Positions 45,387 to 52,738 of a DNA stretch of 52,738 bases are shown here, piece after piece. How positions within the stretch are numbered: position 1 is the stretch's first letter; each line of letters opens with the position of its first letter. The notes under the pieces were generated by a model. It was not told the DNA's origin. It worked only from the letters and a program-made list of their open reading frames with translations, and made no database searches. Both the position numbers and the translations under genes were made by a program. Source of the DNA: Desulfuromonadales bacterium. Its GTDB lineage: Bacteria > Desulfobacterota > Desulfuromonadia > Desulfuromonadales > JAAXQG01. The stretch lies in the NCBI GenBank assembly GCA_012974445.1, contig JAAXQG010000313.1, positions 1 to 52,738 on the forward strand, written 5' to 3'.

Positions 45387-46162
45387 GCTCCATGCCCGAT
45401 CTGCAGAATTCTCCCGACAGCCGCAACATCGCCATCGACAAGGTGGGGGTAAAGGATATCCGCTATCCCATCGTGGTGATGGACAAGAGCCGCGAGCGTC
45501 AGCACACCGTGGCCCGGGTGAACATGTATGTGGATCTGCCCCACCATTTCAAGGGTACCCACATGAGCCGGTTCATCGAGGTGCTCAACCGCTATCACGG
45601 CGAGATCCGTATCGACAATCTCACTCACGTTCTGGCTCAGATGAAAGAGCGCCTCGAGGCCAGCAGCGCCCACATGGAGCTGGAATTTCCCTATTTCATC
45701 GAGAAGACGGCGCCGGTTTCCGGGGCCCGAAGTCTGATGGAATACCAGTGCCGTATGTGCGGAACCCTGGGGGAGACCGAGGATTTCGTCCTTGGGGTGA
45801 CTGTGCCCGTGACCTCCCTGTGCCCCTGCTCCAAGGAGATCAGCCAGCACGGCGCCCACAACCAGCGCAGCGCCGTGACGGTGGAAATTCGATACAAAGA
45901 TCACATCTGGCTGGAAGATCTCATCGAATGGATCGAGCAGTGCGGCAGCTCCCCGGTTTATTCCCTGCTTAAGCGTGAAGATGAGAAGGCCGTTACCGAG
46001 CAGGCCTATGAACATCCCATGTTCGTGGAAGACATTGTGCGGGCGGTGACTGAGAAACTCGAGGCGCAGGAGAACGTCAGCTGGTTTCGGGTGGAGTGCG
46101 AGAATTTCGAGTCGATCCACAATCACAGTGCCTATGCCACCCTGGAGCGAGATAAGCGCTGA
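45383..46162 (+). CDS. folE2: GTP cyclohydrolase FolE2 (type IB)
   Basis: The 259-residue enzyme converts GTP to 7,8-dihydroneopterin triphosphate, the shared first step of folate and queuosine synthesis, using a metal other than obligatory zinc. Family marks are [64 protein letters not shown] with the metal cysteine, GAHNQRS, and [18 protein letters not shown]. It lies downstream of queC with a GGAGG site and a 4-base overlap, so it probably feeds the queuosine branch. The next gene begins inside its stop codon. Confidence 0.96.
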   Translation: MSSMPDLQNSPDSRNIAIDKVGVKDIRYPIVVMDKSRERQHTVARVNMYVDLPHHFKGTHMSRFIEVLNRYHGEIRIDNLTHVLAQMKERLEASSAHMELEFPYFIEKTAPVSGARSLMEYQCRMCGTLGETEDFVLGVTVPVTSLCPCSKEISQHGAHNQRSAVTVEIRYKDHIWLEDLIEWIEQCGSSPVYSLLKREDEKAVTEQAYEHPMFVEDIVRAVTEKLEAQENVSWFRVECENFESIHNHSAYATLERDKR

Positions 46163-46854
46163 TGATCGAGCCGCACCGTCTGGGGGTTTTTGCCAAGGAG
46201 CCCCTGCCGGGTAAAGTCAAGACCCGCCTCTGCCCTCCCCTTTGTGCCGAGGAGGCAGCCCGGTTTTACGAGCTGTGCCTTCATGAGACGCTGGAGCGTA
46301 CTGGTGCTGCCGGTCTCGAGCCGGTCATTTTTTTTAGTGGGGACGAGGAGTACTTTAGTCGGCATTTTCCCGACCATTCACGATTTGAGCAGCGTGGAGA
46401 GGATCTCGGGGCCCGCATCCGCAACGCCTTTACCGACCTTTTTGGTCTTTCATCAAGCCCTGCCGCTCTGATCGGTACCGACAGCCCCGATCTGCCTCTG
46501 GAGCTGATCAGTCGCTCCTTCGAACAGCTCGGCGGGGTCGAGGCCCTGTGCGTTCCCGCCCGCGATGGTGGCTACGTGCTTGTGGGGCTGAGCCGGGAGC
46601 TGCCGGAGCTCTTTGAGCAGATTCCCTGGAGTACGGCCGGGGTGCTTGCAGCGACCCGCAGCAGGTGCCAGCAGCAGAACCTGACATGGCAGGAGCTGGG
46701 TGAATGGGAAGATGTGGATGATCTGGAGAGCCTCAGGCGTCTCGTGCTTCGCTCTCCCTGGAGTCTGAGCGCGCGCTACGCCAGCGAGATGTTTGCCGGG
46801 GTTATCAGCGCGAGACGTTCAGGCAATAGCCGTTCTCTTCCAGGCGTTCAATAA
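46162..46854 (+). CDS. DUF2064 / TIGR04282-type glycosyltransferase-like protein
   Basis: The 230-residue product has a nucleotidyl-/glycosyltransferase A fold with LGVFAKEPLPGKVKTRLCPPL at the N-terminus (nucleotide site), RGEDLGARIRNAF, LIGTDSPDLP, and CVPARDGGYVLVGLS. This matches the TIGR04282 / DUF2064 family of uncertain substrate (CofC-like in fold). The ATG shares a base with the folE2 stop (TGATG), so it is part of the queC-folE2 operon by position only. Its 3' end overlaps the convergent ilvA by 50 bases, an unusual amount, and the last ~20 residues are poorly conserved in appearance. Confidence 0.85.
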   Translation: MIEPHRLGVFAKEPLPGKVKTRLCPPLCAEEAARFYELCLHETLERTGAAGLEPVIFFSGDEEYFSRHFPDHSRFEQRGEDLGARIRNAFTDLFGLSSSPAALIGTDSPDLPLELISRSFEQLGGVEALCVPARDGGYVLVGLSRELPELFEQIPWSTAGVLAATRSRCQQQNLTWQELGEWEDVDDLESLRRLVLRSPWSLSARYASEMFAGVISARRSGNSRSLPGVQ

Positions 46855-48010
46855 GGGTTCGGATATGGTCGAACCCCCGGGTTTCCAGTTCCAGTTGGAC
46901 CAGGGTCTGTTCCAGGGCGATGCGTTCGTTGCGACGATCATGGGAGATCTGATAGATGTTCGCCCGCTCGCGCTCCAGCAGAGCTGTCAGCCGGGCCAGG
47001 GCACCCGGACTGTCCGGCAGCTCCACCTGGACCTTGAGGTAGCGTCCCTCGGCGACCAGTCCCCGGCGGATAACACGATCGAGGGTCTGAAGGTCCACAT
47101 TCCCCCCCGACAGCAGGCAGACGCTTGCGCCGCAACGCAGCTCCCGGCGGTAAAGCAGGGCCGCCAGGCTCACGGCGCCCGCCCCTTCTACCAGCAGGCG
47201 GCTCGACTCCATCAGGGCCAGCATGGCCCGGGAAATTTCATCCTCGGTTACCGTAATAATTTCGTCCACATAGCGCTGCATGATCTCAAAACAGAGCACC
47301 CCGGGCCTCTTGATGGCGATACCGTCGGCCAGGGAGTGGACTCTGGCAAGGCTGACAAGCTCCCCCTTCTGGCGGGAAAGACGCGCTGCATCGGCTCCTT
47401 CGACTTGCACCCCGATGAGCCGGACGGCGGGTTTGAGGGTCTTGATGGCGACGGCGATCCCGGAGATCAGCCCTCCTCCACCGATGGGTACGATAAGGGA
47501 GGCGGCTGCGGGGAGCTGTTCAAGAATCTCGAGCCCCAGAGTGCCCTGCCCCGCCATGATCAGCGGATGGTCGAAGGCAGGCACGAAGAGCTGACCCTGT
47601 GTTTCGGACAGCTCTTTGGCGCGCACAAGGGCGTCGTCGAAGTTCTCACCGAAGAGCATGATCTCGGCCCCCAGAGCCTGGCAGGCATTGATCTTGGTCA
47701 GCGGTGTTGATTCGGGCATCACGACCCTGACCCTGATCCCCAGATGGCGCCCCGCATAGGCGAGCCCTTGGGCGTGGTTGCCCGCCGAGGCGGCGATCAG
47801 TCCCTGCTGGAGTTCGTCGGTGCTGTGGCGCAGTACAAAGTTCAGCGCTCCGCGCACCTTGAAGGACCCGGTGTGCTGGAGATTTTCACATTTAAGATAG
47901 ACGGGAACGCCGCAGCGCTTGCTGAGGGGGGCGCAGGGCAGCAGCGGGGTGCGTATCACTCGGGAACGGATCAGGGCCTCGGCCCTTCGGATATCATCGA
48001 GACTCAGCAT
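46805..48010 (-). CDS. ilvA: Threonine ammonia-lyase with C-terminal ACT domain
   Basis: The 401-residue PLP enzyme deaminates threonine to 2-oxobutanoate, the first step to isoleucine. The PLP lysine is in CENLQHTGSFKVRGALNF, the serine/threonine phosphate-binding motif is GGGGLISGI, and the AGNHAQGLAYA region is present. The last ~75 residues form one ACT domain (KVQVELPDSPGALARLTALLERERANIYQI), as in the short single-ACT class rather than the long two-ACT biosynthetic form. It may be catabolic or biosynthetic. It ends inside the convergent DUF2064 gene with a 50-base overlap. Confidence 0.94.
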   Translation of the reverse strand: MLSLDDIRRAEALIRSRVIRTPLLPCAPLSKRCGVPVYLKCENLQHTGSFKVRGALNFVLRHSTDELQQGLIAASAGNHAQGLAYAGRHLGIRVRVVMPESTPLTKINACQALGAEIMLFGENFDDALVRAKELSETQGQLFVPAFDHPLIMAGQGTLGLEILEQLPAAASLIVPIGGGGLISGIAVAIKTLKPAVRLIGVQVEGADAARLSRQKGELVSLARVHSLADGIAIKRPGVLCFEIMQRYVDEIITVTEDEISRAMLALMESSRLLVEGAGAVSLAALLYRRELRCGASVCLLSGGNVDLQTLDRVIRRGLVAEGRYLKVQVELPDSPGALARLTALLERERANIYQISHDRRNERIALEQTLVQLELETRGFDHIRTLIERLEENGYCLNVSR

Positions 48011-48332
48011 CTGGACCTCCCACCGATCTAGAGAAAGTCTAACAGAGAGGAACTTTTCAGCATGCTGCTGCCACTACAATCCCTGGCTGATATCCCCTGC
48101 CCACTCTTCGCCTCGAGTGAGCACAGCGAACGGGCGTGAGAAAGGGTTTGCCTTTTACGCGCCTGTAAATTTTACAAAGGCTAACAAAGGCGGCATCACG
48201 CGCAGGCGCAGAGAACGCAGAGAAAGGCAAGAGGGGGGCTTCACGGGGAAAGCGGTTGACTTGCTCCAGCAGCGGGGTCAATAATCGGGTTTTCATTCGA
48301 CACCTGATTCGAAACGATAGGAGGACAGATTC
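48011..48332. other. 322-base intergenic region between ilvA and tolQ
   Basis: No supported gene lies here. It holds an imperfect repeat at 48197-48230 and a weak promoter-like pair (TTGACT 48256-48261 and AATAAT 48280-48285, 18 apart) that could drive tolQ. A clear AGGAGG site (48319-48324) precedes the tolQ start. Confidence 0.6.
48197..48230. repeat. Short imperfect tandem repeat of CGCAGAGA-type units
   Basis: The stretch has three imperfect 9-base units of the form GCGCAG / GCGCAGAGA / ACGCAGAGA. It resembles remnants of purine-rich CGCAGAG repeats that are dispersed in many environmental bacterial genomes. Recognised only by eye; no copy was seen elsewhere in the window. Confidence 0.4.
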
Positions 48333-49001
48333 TTGGACATGATTCTGGGTGCAGGACTGGTGGTTAAGCTGGTCATGCTGGTGCTGCTTTATTTTTCCGT
48401 GGTTTCCTGGGCGATCATCTTTCTCAAATTTCGCACTGTTCACAGGGCGACCGTTGAATCCCGGGCTTTCCTGGATTTTTTCTGGCAGAAAAAGCGTTTC
48501 GACCTCATCGGGCAGGGGCTCAAGTCCTATCCCAACTCCCCTCTGGCCACCCTCTTTCGGGATGGCTATCAGGAGCTGGTCAAGTTCAGGACTCAGGATC
48601 TTATTGACGAAGATGAGTTTTCCACCGATCTGGGGGTGACGGAAAATGTTGCCCGCGCCCTGCGTCGGGCTACCACCAACGAGATTCACCGCCTGGAGAA
48701 GTTTCTGACCTTCCTGGCTACTACCGGATCCATCTCCCCCTTTATCGGTCTGTTCGGTACCGTCTGGGGGATCATGTCGTCCTTTCACAGCATCGGCCAG
48801 ACCGGCAGCGCATCTCTTGCCGTAGTGGCACCGGGGCTCGCCGAGGCGCTGGTGGTCACGGCCATCGGCCTGGTGGCGGCAATCCCCGCGGTCATTGCCT
48901 ACAACCATTTTTTGAACAAGGTCAAAGTGCTCATCGGCGAGATGGACAATTTTCAGCAGGAGTTCCTCAATATCGTGGAACACAAGGTTCGGAGGCGCTA
49001 G
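48333..49001 (+). CDS. tolQ: Tol-Pal system proton-channel protein TolQ
   Basis: The 222-residue inner-membrane protein has three membrane segments (GLVVKLVMLVLLYFSVVSWAIIFL, then LTFLATTGSISPFIGLFGTVWGIM, and LAEALVVTAIGLVAAIPAVIAYNHF), the TolQ/ExbB/MotA pattern. It forms the energy-converting motor with TolR. The start is TTG at 48333, chosen because AGGAGG lies 8 bases before it; the ATG at 48339 is 14 bases away. tolR begins one base after its stop codon. Confidence 0.95.
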   Translation: MDMILGAGLVVKLVMLVLLYFSVVSWAIIFLKFRTVHRATVESRAFLDFFWQKKRFDLIGQGLKSYPNSPLATLFRDGYQELVKFRTQDLIDEDEFSTDLGVTENVARALRRATTNEIHRLEKFLTFLATTGSISPFIGLFGTVWGIMSSFHSIGQTGSASLAVVAPGLAEALVVTAIGLVAAIPAVIAYNHFLNKVKVLIGEMDNFQQEFLNIVEHKVRRR

Positions 49002-49427
49002 ATGGAGGTAGGTCAGCGCAGCAGCGGTAGCACCGGCAGCAGCCTTTCTCAGATCAACGTCACCCCCTTTGTGGACGTGATGCTGGTGCTTCTGGTTATC
49101 TTCATGGTGACCGCGCCCATGATGGACAAGGGAGTGGAGGTGGAGCTGCCCCAGGTCGAACAAGCCCCGAATCTGGAGTCCGGCAAGGAGCCCCTGATCG
49201 TTACTCTTGATCGTGCGGGCAACATCTTCGTGGGCAAATCGAAGGTATCCGGCCTCGACCAGGTCGGTCCCGTGCTTCAGCAGGTACTCAAGGGGCGAAA
49301 AGACACCGAGGTCTATCTCGAGGCCGATAACCTCGTGCCTTACGGTAAGGTGGTACAGCTGATGGCTGCCATCAAGAAGTCAGGCGTCGAGAGGCTTGGA
49401 ATGGTTGCTGAGGAGCCCAGCCCCTGA
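49002..49427 (+). CDS. tolR: Tol-Pal system protein TolR
   Basis: The 141-residue protein has a single membrane helix (FVDVMLVLLVIFMVTAPMM) with the proton-carrying aspartate of VDVMLVLL, and a periplasmic domain ending in the KSGVERLGMVAEE pattern. The N-terminal SQINVTPFVDVMLVLL motif is shared by TolR/ExbD. It follows tolQ directly with a GGAGG site. The tolA start lies 10 bases past its stop. Confidence 0.96.
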   Translation: MEVGQRSSGSTGSSLSQINVTPFVDVMLVLLVIFMVTAPMMDKGVEVELPQVEQAPNLESGKEPLIVTLDRAGNIFVGKSKVSGLDQVGPVLQQVLKGRKDTEVYLEADNLVPYGKVVQLMAAIKKSGVERLGMVAEEPSP

Positions 49428-49437
49428 GCGGGGCCCG

Positions 49438-50307
49438 ATGCTCATGAGACCTAACGCCACCAAAACCGTCAGAACCCCTGCAACCTCAAGGCAGCCCAAG
49501 CTGGGCCGACTGGTCGTACTGTCCCTGGCCTTGCATCTGCTGATCTTCGGGCTGATGAGCGGCGTCATTCTCCCCCCCCGTAAAGAGCCCCCTCGTCCTG
49601 TTTATCGGGTCAATCTGGTTCACCGACCGGTGAAGGATCCACAGGCCGGGCGACCGGACGCGGCAGTCTCCCGAAAAAAACCGCCCCAAAAACCGAAAAC
49701 CGCCCCCAAAGCCGCGATTGTCCCCAAAAAAGCTCCCGTAAAGAAGGCCCCGGTGAAAAAAGCCCCGCCTGCCACAAAGAAGGCTCCAGTGGTGACAAAA
49801 AAAGCACCCGCTGCCGACCCGGGCCCCAGTTATGAGGAGATCCTGAGCCGTATTGAGAAGACCCGACCCAAGGAGAAACCGAGCATCGATGCGACCCAGA
49901 GTCGCATCGATGAGCTGCGAAATGAGCTTGCGGCTCTGGCTACCTCGGAGCTGGCCGTAGAGCAGTCCACGATCTCTCCGGTCCCCGAGGCCCCGGCGGG
50001 AATGCCCCAGGGGCGTGGAACCCAAGCCGGTGTCTCCGAGGAGCTCTGGCTCGGTGAACATCTTAAGCGCAACTGGAGTCTCTCGCGTTACCAGCTCTCT
50101 CGTCTCGATCTTGTGGCTACGGTGAAGGTGGTTTACGATGCCGGCGGCAATCTGCTCGACTATCGGTTTCTGACCCCGTCCGGCAACAGGCTTTTTGACG
50201 ACTCGGTAAAAAAAGCCATTTTGAAGGACAAGAAGCTGCCCGTGGAGTTCGCCGGGAGGATGGAAGTCGATGTGGAATTTAACCTCAAGGAACTGGCGGA
50301 GCGATAA
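49438..50307 (+). CDS. tolA: TolA-type energy transducer (TonB-like C-terminus)
   Basis: The 289-residue product has a basic N-terminus, one membrane helix (LVVLSLALHLLIFGLMSGVIL), a long periplasmic linker with repeated KKAP / KKPPQKP units (about residues 75-130), a coiled region, and a TonB/TolA-type C-terminal domain (LVATVKVVYDAGGNLLDYRFLTPSGNRLFDDSVKKAIL). In Tol clusters this protein links the TolQR motor to Pal and TolB. The start is uncertain between ATG 49438 and ATG 49444; an earlier ATG at 49396 is inside tolR. Position identifies it as TolA rather than TonB. Confidence 0.88.
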   Translation: MLMRPNATKTVRTPATSRQPKLGRLVVLSLALHLLIFGLMSGVILPPRKEPPRPVYRVNLVHRPVKDPQAGRPDAAVSRKKPPQKPKTAPKAAIVPKKAPVKKAPVKKAPPATKKAPVVTKKAPAADPGPSYEEILSRIEKTRPKEKPSIDATQSRIDELRNELAALATSELAVEQSTISPVPEAPAGMPQGRGTQAGVSEELWLGEHLKRNWSLSRYQLSRLDLVATVKVVYDAGGNLLDYRFLTPSGNRLFDDSVKKAILKDKKLPVEFAGRMEVDVEFNLKELAER

Positions 50308-51618
50308 ATGAACCGTATTGGACAGCTACTCATACTGCTAAGCCTGTTGCTGGTGCTGAGTCCCGCAGCTCTGGCGGCCCGTATCGAGATTTCCTCGCCG
50401 GGGCAGCAAAGCATCCCCCTGGCTCTGACGAGTTTTTTGCCCGCCAAAGGCAGCAAGACGATGCCTGAGCTGGCCTTGGAGATCCGGCAGGTTCTTGAGG
50501 CCGATCTGGATCTCTCCGGGCTCTTTGATCTCATCGATCCCAAGGCCTTTCTCGCCGACGCCCGTCGTTCCGGACTGCTGAGCAGCCAGGTGGATTTTGC
50601 TGAATGGCGACTTCTGGGGGCCGAAGCCCTGGTCAAGGGGAGCTACAGGGTCGAGGGGGACAGGGTTCAGGTGGATGTGCGGCTGTTCGACACCCTTGGC
50701 AGGCGCATGCTCACCGGGCGGCGCTATGCGGGGAAGATCAAGGATGTGCGCCGCATAGCTCATACTTTTGCCGATCAGGTACTCAAGGAGCTGACCGAAG
50801 AGTCCGGCCCCTTTAATGCGAAAATCGCCTTCATCTCCAACCGCAGCGGCCGCAAGGAACTCTATCTCAGCGATGTGGACGGCAAAGATGTCGTTCGTCT
50901 CACGGATCATCGTTCCATCGTTCTTAATCCTGATTTTTCCCCCATCGGTAAAGAGCTGATCTATACCTCATACAAAAACGGAGAACCTCACCTCTACCGC
51001 AAGGAGATCTACACCGGCAAAGAGGCCCGCATCTCCCGACAGAAGGGGCTCAACATCGGTGGACGTTATCGCTTCGATGGCCGGGAGATCGCTTTGTCCC
51101 TGTCGCGCGATGGCAACTCGGAGCTCTACCTCATCGGTGCCAGCGGTTCGATCCATCGCCGGCTGACCAACAGCTCGGCCATCGACGTTGACCCGAGCTG
51201 GAGCCCCGACGGGGATCAGATCGTCTTCGTTTCCAATCGCCAGGGTAATCCCCATCTCTTTATCATCGACACAGCAGGTGGGAAAAAGATCCGTCGCCTG
51301 AGTTTCCGGGGGACTTACAACGCTTCGCCCTCCTGGAGTCCAAAAGGGGACCGTATTCTTTTTTCCCGCCTTGAAGGCAACCGCTTTGACCTTTTCAGCA
51401 TTCGTCCCGATGGCAGCGACGAGCAGCGCCTCACCTTCGGTGCCGGCAGCAAGGAGCACCCGCGCTGGAGCCCCGATGGACGTTTCGTGACCTATACTTC
51501 GGATCAGGACGGCAAGAAGGCTATCTTCGTCATGCGCGCCGACGGCACCGGAAACCGCCGCATCACCGATGCCGGAGTCGACTCTATTCACCCGGTCTGG
51601 TCCGGCCCCTGGAAATAA
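50308..51618 (+). CDS. tolB: Tol-Pal system protein TolB
   Basis: The 436-residue periplasmic protein has a signal peptide (MNRIGQLLILLSLLLVLSPAALAA), an N-terminal domain (PELALEIRQVLEADLDLSGLFDLID), and a six-bladed beta-propeller built of repeats such as IAFISNRSGRKELYLSDVDGKD, DPSWSPDGDQIVFVSNRQGNPHLFIID and HPRWSPDGRFVTYTSDQDGKK. TolB binds Pal. The ATG directly follows the tolA stop, with GGAG 8 bases upstream. It is followed by the promoter of pal. Confidence 0.97.
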   Translation: MNRIGQLLILLSLLLVLSPAALAARIEISSPGQQSIPLALTSFLPAKGSKTMPELALEIRQVLEADLDLSGLFDLIDPKAFLADARRSGLLSSQVDFAEWRLLGAEALVKGSYRVEGDRVQVDVRLFDTLGRRMLTGRRYAGKIKDVRRIAHTFADQVLKELTEESGPFNAKIAFISNRSGRKELYLSDVDGKDVVRLTDHRSIVLNPDFSPIGKELIYTSYKNGEPHLYRKEIYTGKEARISRQKGLNIGGRYRFDGREIALSLSRDGNSELYLIGASGSIHRRLTNSSAIDVDPSWSPDGDQIVFVSNRQGNPHLFIIDTAGGKKIRRLSFRGTYNASPSWSPKGDRILFSRLEGNRFDLFSIRPDGSDEQRLTFGAGSKEHPRWSPDGRFVTYTSDQDGKKAIFVMRADGTGNRRITDAGVDSIHPVWSGPWK

Positions 51619-51625
51619 AGACATA

Positions 51626-51653
51626 TTGTGTTTTGATGCTCATTTTGTATAAT
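51626..51653 (+). promoter_or_regulatory. Sigma-70-type promoter of pal
   Basis: TTGTGT (51626-51631) and a perfect TATAAT (51648-51653) are 16 bases apart in the tolB-pal gap. It would give pal its own transcript with a leader of about 60 bases, consistent with a high demand for Pal. Confidence 0.65.
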
Positions 51654-51721
51654 GGGCTCATTTTTCGCCGTTTCCGATTCAATTGTCTGATCGTTTACAA
51701 TCCCACAAGGAGAAAAATACA

Positions 51722-52279
51722 ATGAAAAGACTGACCCTGACGCGTTTTGCGGTTTGTGCCGCGATGATAGTACTGCTGGCTTCGGGCTGCGCCAAGAAGC
51801 CGGTAGCCGAAGAATTGACCACCCCCGCAACCCAAGGCGTTACTGCTTCGGAAACTACCAGCGATGCCGATACTGGTATTGTTGAAGAGTCCATCAGCGA
51901 TTCGACCATTGCCGAGCCCGAGGTACGCGGCGACGACAAGCTGGCGATCACCGGTCTTGAGCGTATTTATTTTTCTTTTGACAGTTTCGTGCTCGGCCCC
52001 GAGGCCAAGCAGACCCTGGAGAACAACGCCCTCTACCTCAAGGCCAATTCTTCGGTCAAGGTGCGTATCGAAGGCCATTGCGATGATCGTGGCTCCGACA
52101 GCTACAACCTGGCCCTGGGTGAAAAGCGCGCCCGGGTTGCTCAGGATTACCTGACCTCTCTGGGGGTTGCGGCCGAGCGTCAGAGTATTATCTCTTTTGG
52201 CGAAGAGATGCCTCTGGACTCTTCCGGCACCGAAGCCGCCTGGAGCAAGAACCGTCGCTCCGAATTCGTAGCGTACTGA
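51722..52279 (+). CDS. pal: Peptidoglycan-associated lipoprotein Pal
   Basis: The 185-residue product begins with a lipoprotein signal (MKRLTLTRFAVCAAMIVLLASGC; lipid cysteine at 23), an acidic Thr/Ser-rich linker, and an OmpA-like domain that binds peptidoglycan (IYFSFDSFVLGPEAKQTLENNALYL, KVRIEGHCDDRGSDSYNLALGEKRARVAQDYL, SFGEEMPLDS, NRRSEFV). It anchors the outer membrane to peptidoglycan during division. AAGGAG lies about 10 bases before the ATG at 51722. Confidence 0.97.
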   Translation: MKRLTLTRFAVCAAMIVLLASGCAKKPVAEELTTPATQGVTASETTSDADTGIVEESISDSTIAEPEVRGDDKLAITGLERIYFSFDSFVLGPEAKQTLENNALYLKANSSVKVRIEGHCDDRGSDSYNLALGEKRARVAQDYLTSLGVAAERQSIISFGEEMPLDSSGTEAAWSKNRRSEFVAY

Positions 52280-52294
52280 TAATTCTTTATCCGA

Positions 52295-52330
52295 CAAAAG
52301 AGGCCGCGTATATCGCGGCCTCTTTTGTTT
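52295..52330 (+). terminator. Intrinsic terminator after pal
   Basis: CAAAAGAGGCCGCG and CGCGGCCTCTTTTG form a perfect 14-base stem with loop TATAT and end in a T-rich run. It can act on both strands and separates pal from cpoB in the transcript. Confidence 0.92.
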
Positions 52331-52344
52331 AAAGAGGGGGTTTC

Positions 52345-52738
52345 GTGAACAGACTCAAGACAGCAGTATTGGCCGCCGCCGTTCTGAGCGCCGCCTGTGT
52401 CCCCGGTCAGATGCAGACCCGTACCGATCTGGACCTGGAAGAGATGAAGAGGCGCCTGGCCTCGGTGGAGCGCACGGTGCAGTCGCTGAAAGGTTCGCAA
52501 GGCGCAGCCGAGCGCCTCGATGTACTGGGGCGCGCCAGCGCGGAGTTGAGAGCCGATCTCGATGCCGTCCGCGTCGATCTCCAGTCCCTGAGCGGGCAGC
52601 TTGAGGAAAAAAGCTACGCAACCTCCGATCTTCGTTCTCAGATCGATATGCTCCAGGATGAATTCGGAATTAAAATATCGGCCTTGGAGCAGCGCCTGGA
52701 TAAGGTGGAGCTAAAAACAGCTCAGCCTGTCCCTGCTC
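52345..52738 (+). CDS. cpoB: CpoB/YbgF-like protein, N-terminal part
   Basis: Only the first ~131 residues are visible before the right edge. The GTG at 52345 has AGAGGGGG just upstream. A signal peptide with a possible lipid cysteine (MNRLKTAVLAAAVLSAAC) is followed by a long helix of charged heptads (LEEMKRRLASVERTVQSLKGSQ, DAVRVDLQSLSGQLEEK), the coiled-coil of CpoB. The TPR domain would lie beyond the window. CpoB coordinates peptidoglycan synthesis by PBP1B with Tol-Pal. The lipobox is not classical, so whether it is lipidated is open. It sits after the terminator of pal, so its promoter is unclear. Confidence 0.85.
   Translation, partial: MNRLKTAVLAAAVLSAACVPGQMQTRTDLDLEEMKRRLASVERTVQSLKGSQGAAERLDVLGRASAELRADLDAVRVDLQSLSGQLEEKSYATSDLRSQIDMLQDEFGIKISALEQRLDKVELKTAQPVPA

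Noticed and set aside
48057-49163. Minus-strand frame of 368 codons across the ilvA-tolQ gap and tolQR
   Set aside because: It is antisense to tolQ and tolR over most of its length, and the part in the gap has no protein-like pattern.
49660-49820. Repetitive lysine-alanine-proline coding DNA in tolA as a possible mobile repeat
   Set aside because: It encodes the normal flexible linker of TolA/TonB proteins, so no mobile element is needed to explain it.

Overview
The window is an ordinary but information-rich stretch of a bacterial chromosome centred on the replication origin. Gene order and content suggest a member of the Desulfuromonadales (Geobacter/Desulfuromonas/Pelobacter relatives). 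The clues are an F1Fo cluster with paired b and b' subunits but no a or c subunit, the mnmE-mnmG-rsmG-parA-parB-bactofilin block, a short diheme c-type cytochrome lipoprotein, and a queC-folE2 pair. This placement is inferred from synteny; no search was run.

Layout. Positions 1-5145 (minus strand) hold a SurA-like foldase cut by the window edge, mfd and nadA. Positions 5232-8275 (plus) hold tatB-tatC and a two-gene ABC exporter. Positions 8335-12818 hold a YfaZ-like outer-membrane protein, a GntR/FCD regulator, a divergent RCK-type potassium channel gene coupled to a sugar-isomerase-like gene, and dinB. Positions 12842-18796 (minus) are the atpX-F-H-A-G-D-C operon with a strong terminator. 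Positions 18945-27269 (minus) run bactofilin, parB, parA, rsmG, mnmG, parS, mnmE, yidC, yidD, rnpA, rpmH. The origin lies at about 27430-27780. Positions 27784-37104 (plus) run dnaA, dnaN, recF, gyrB, gyrA and a TPR gene. Then follow gpsA, a broken cyclophilin gene, an EEP-family protein, nth, a class A penicillin-binding protein (minus), the cytochrome, pyk, queC-folE2, a DUF2064 glycosyltransferase, ilvA (minus), and the tolQ-tolR-tolA-tolB-pal-cpoB envelope cluster, cut at the right edge.

Transcription diverges from the origin. Near oriC nearly all genes read away from it, so the core replication, segregation, tRNA-modification and membrane-insertion genes lie on the leading strand. Base composition shifts strongly: yidC to dnaN is visibly AT-rich, while flanking genes are GC-rich.

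No CRISPR array, insertion sequence, phage, tRNA or rRNA was seen, and I find no clearly undescribed multi-gene system. The most interesting signals are regulatory or structural. They are: a terminator-like long hairpin inside the rnpA coding region; a shared GTATAC-N-GTATAC operator upstream of the GntR regulator and of the ATP synthase operon, with a weaker copy inside an inverted repeat upstream of gpsA; a perfect parS; a potassium channel with an altered selectivity filter; an EEP protein with substituted catalytic motifs; and a cyclophilin gene broken by an internal deletion.
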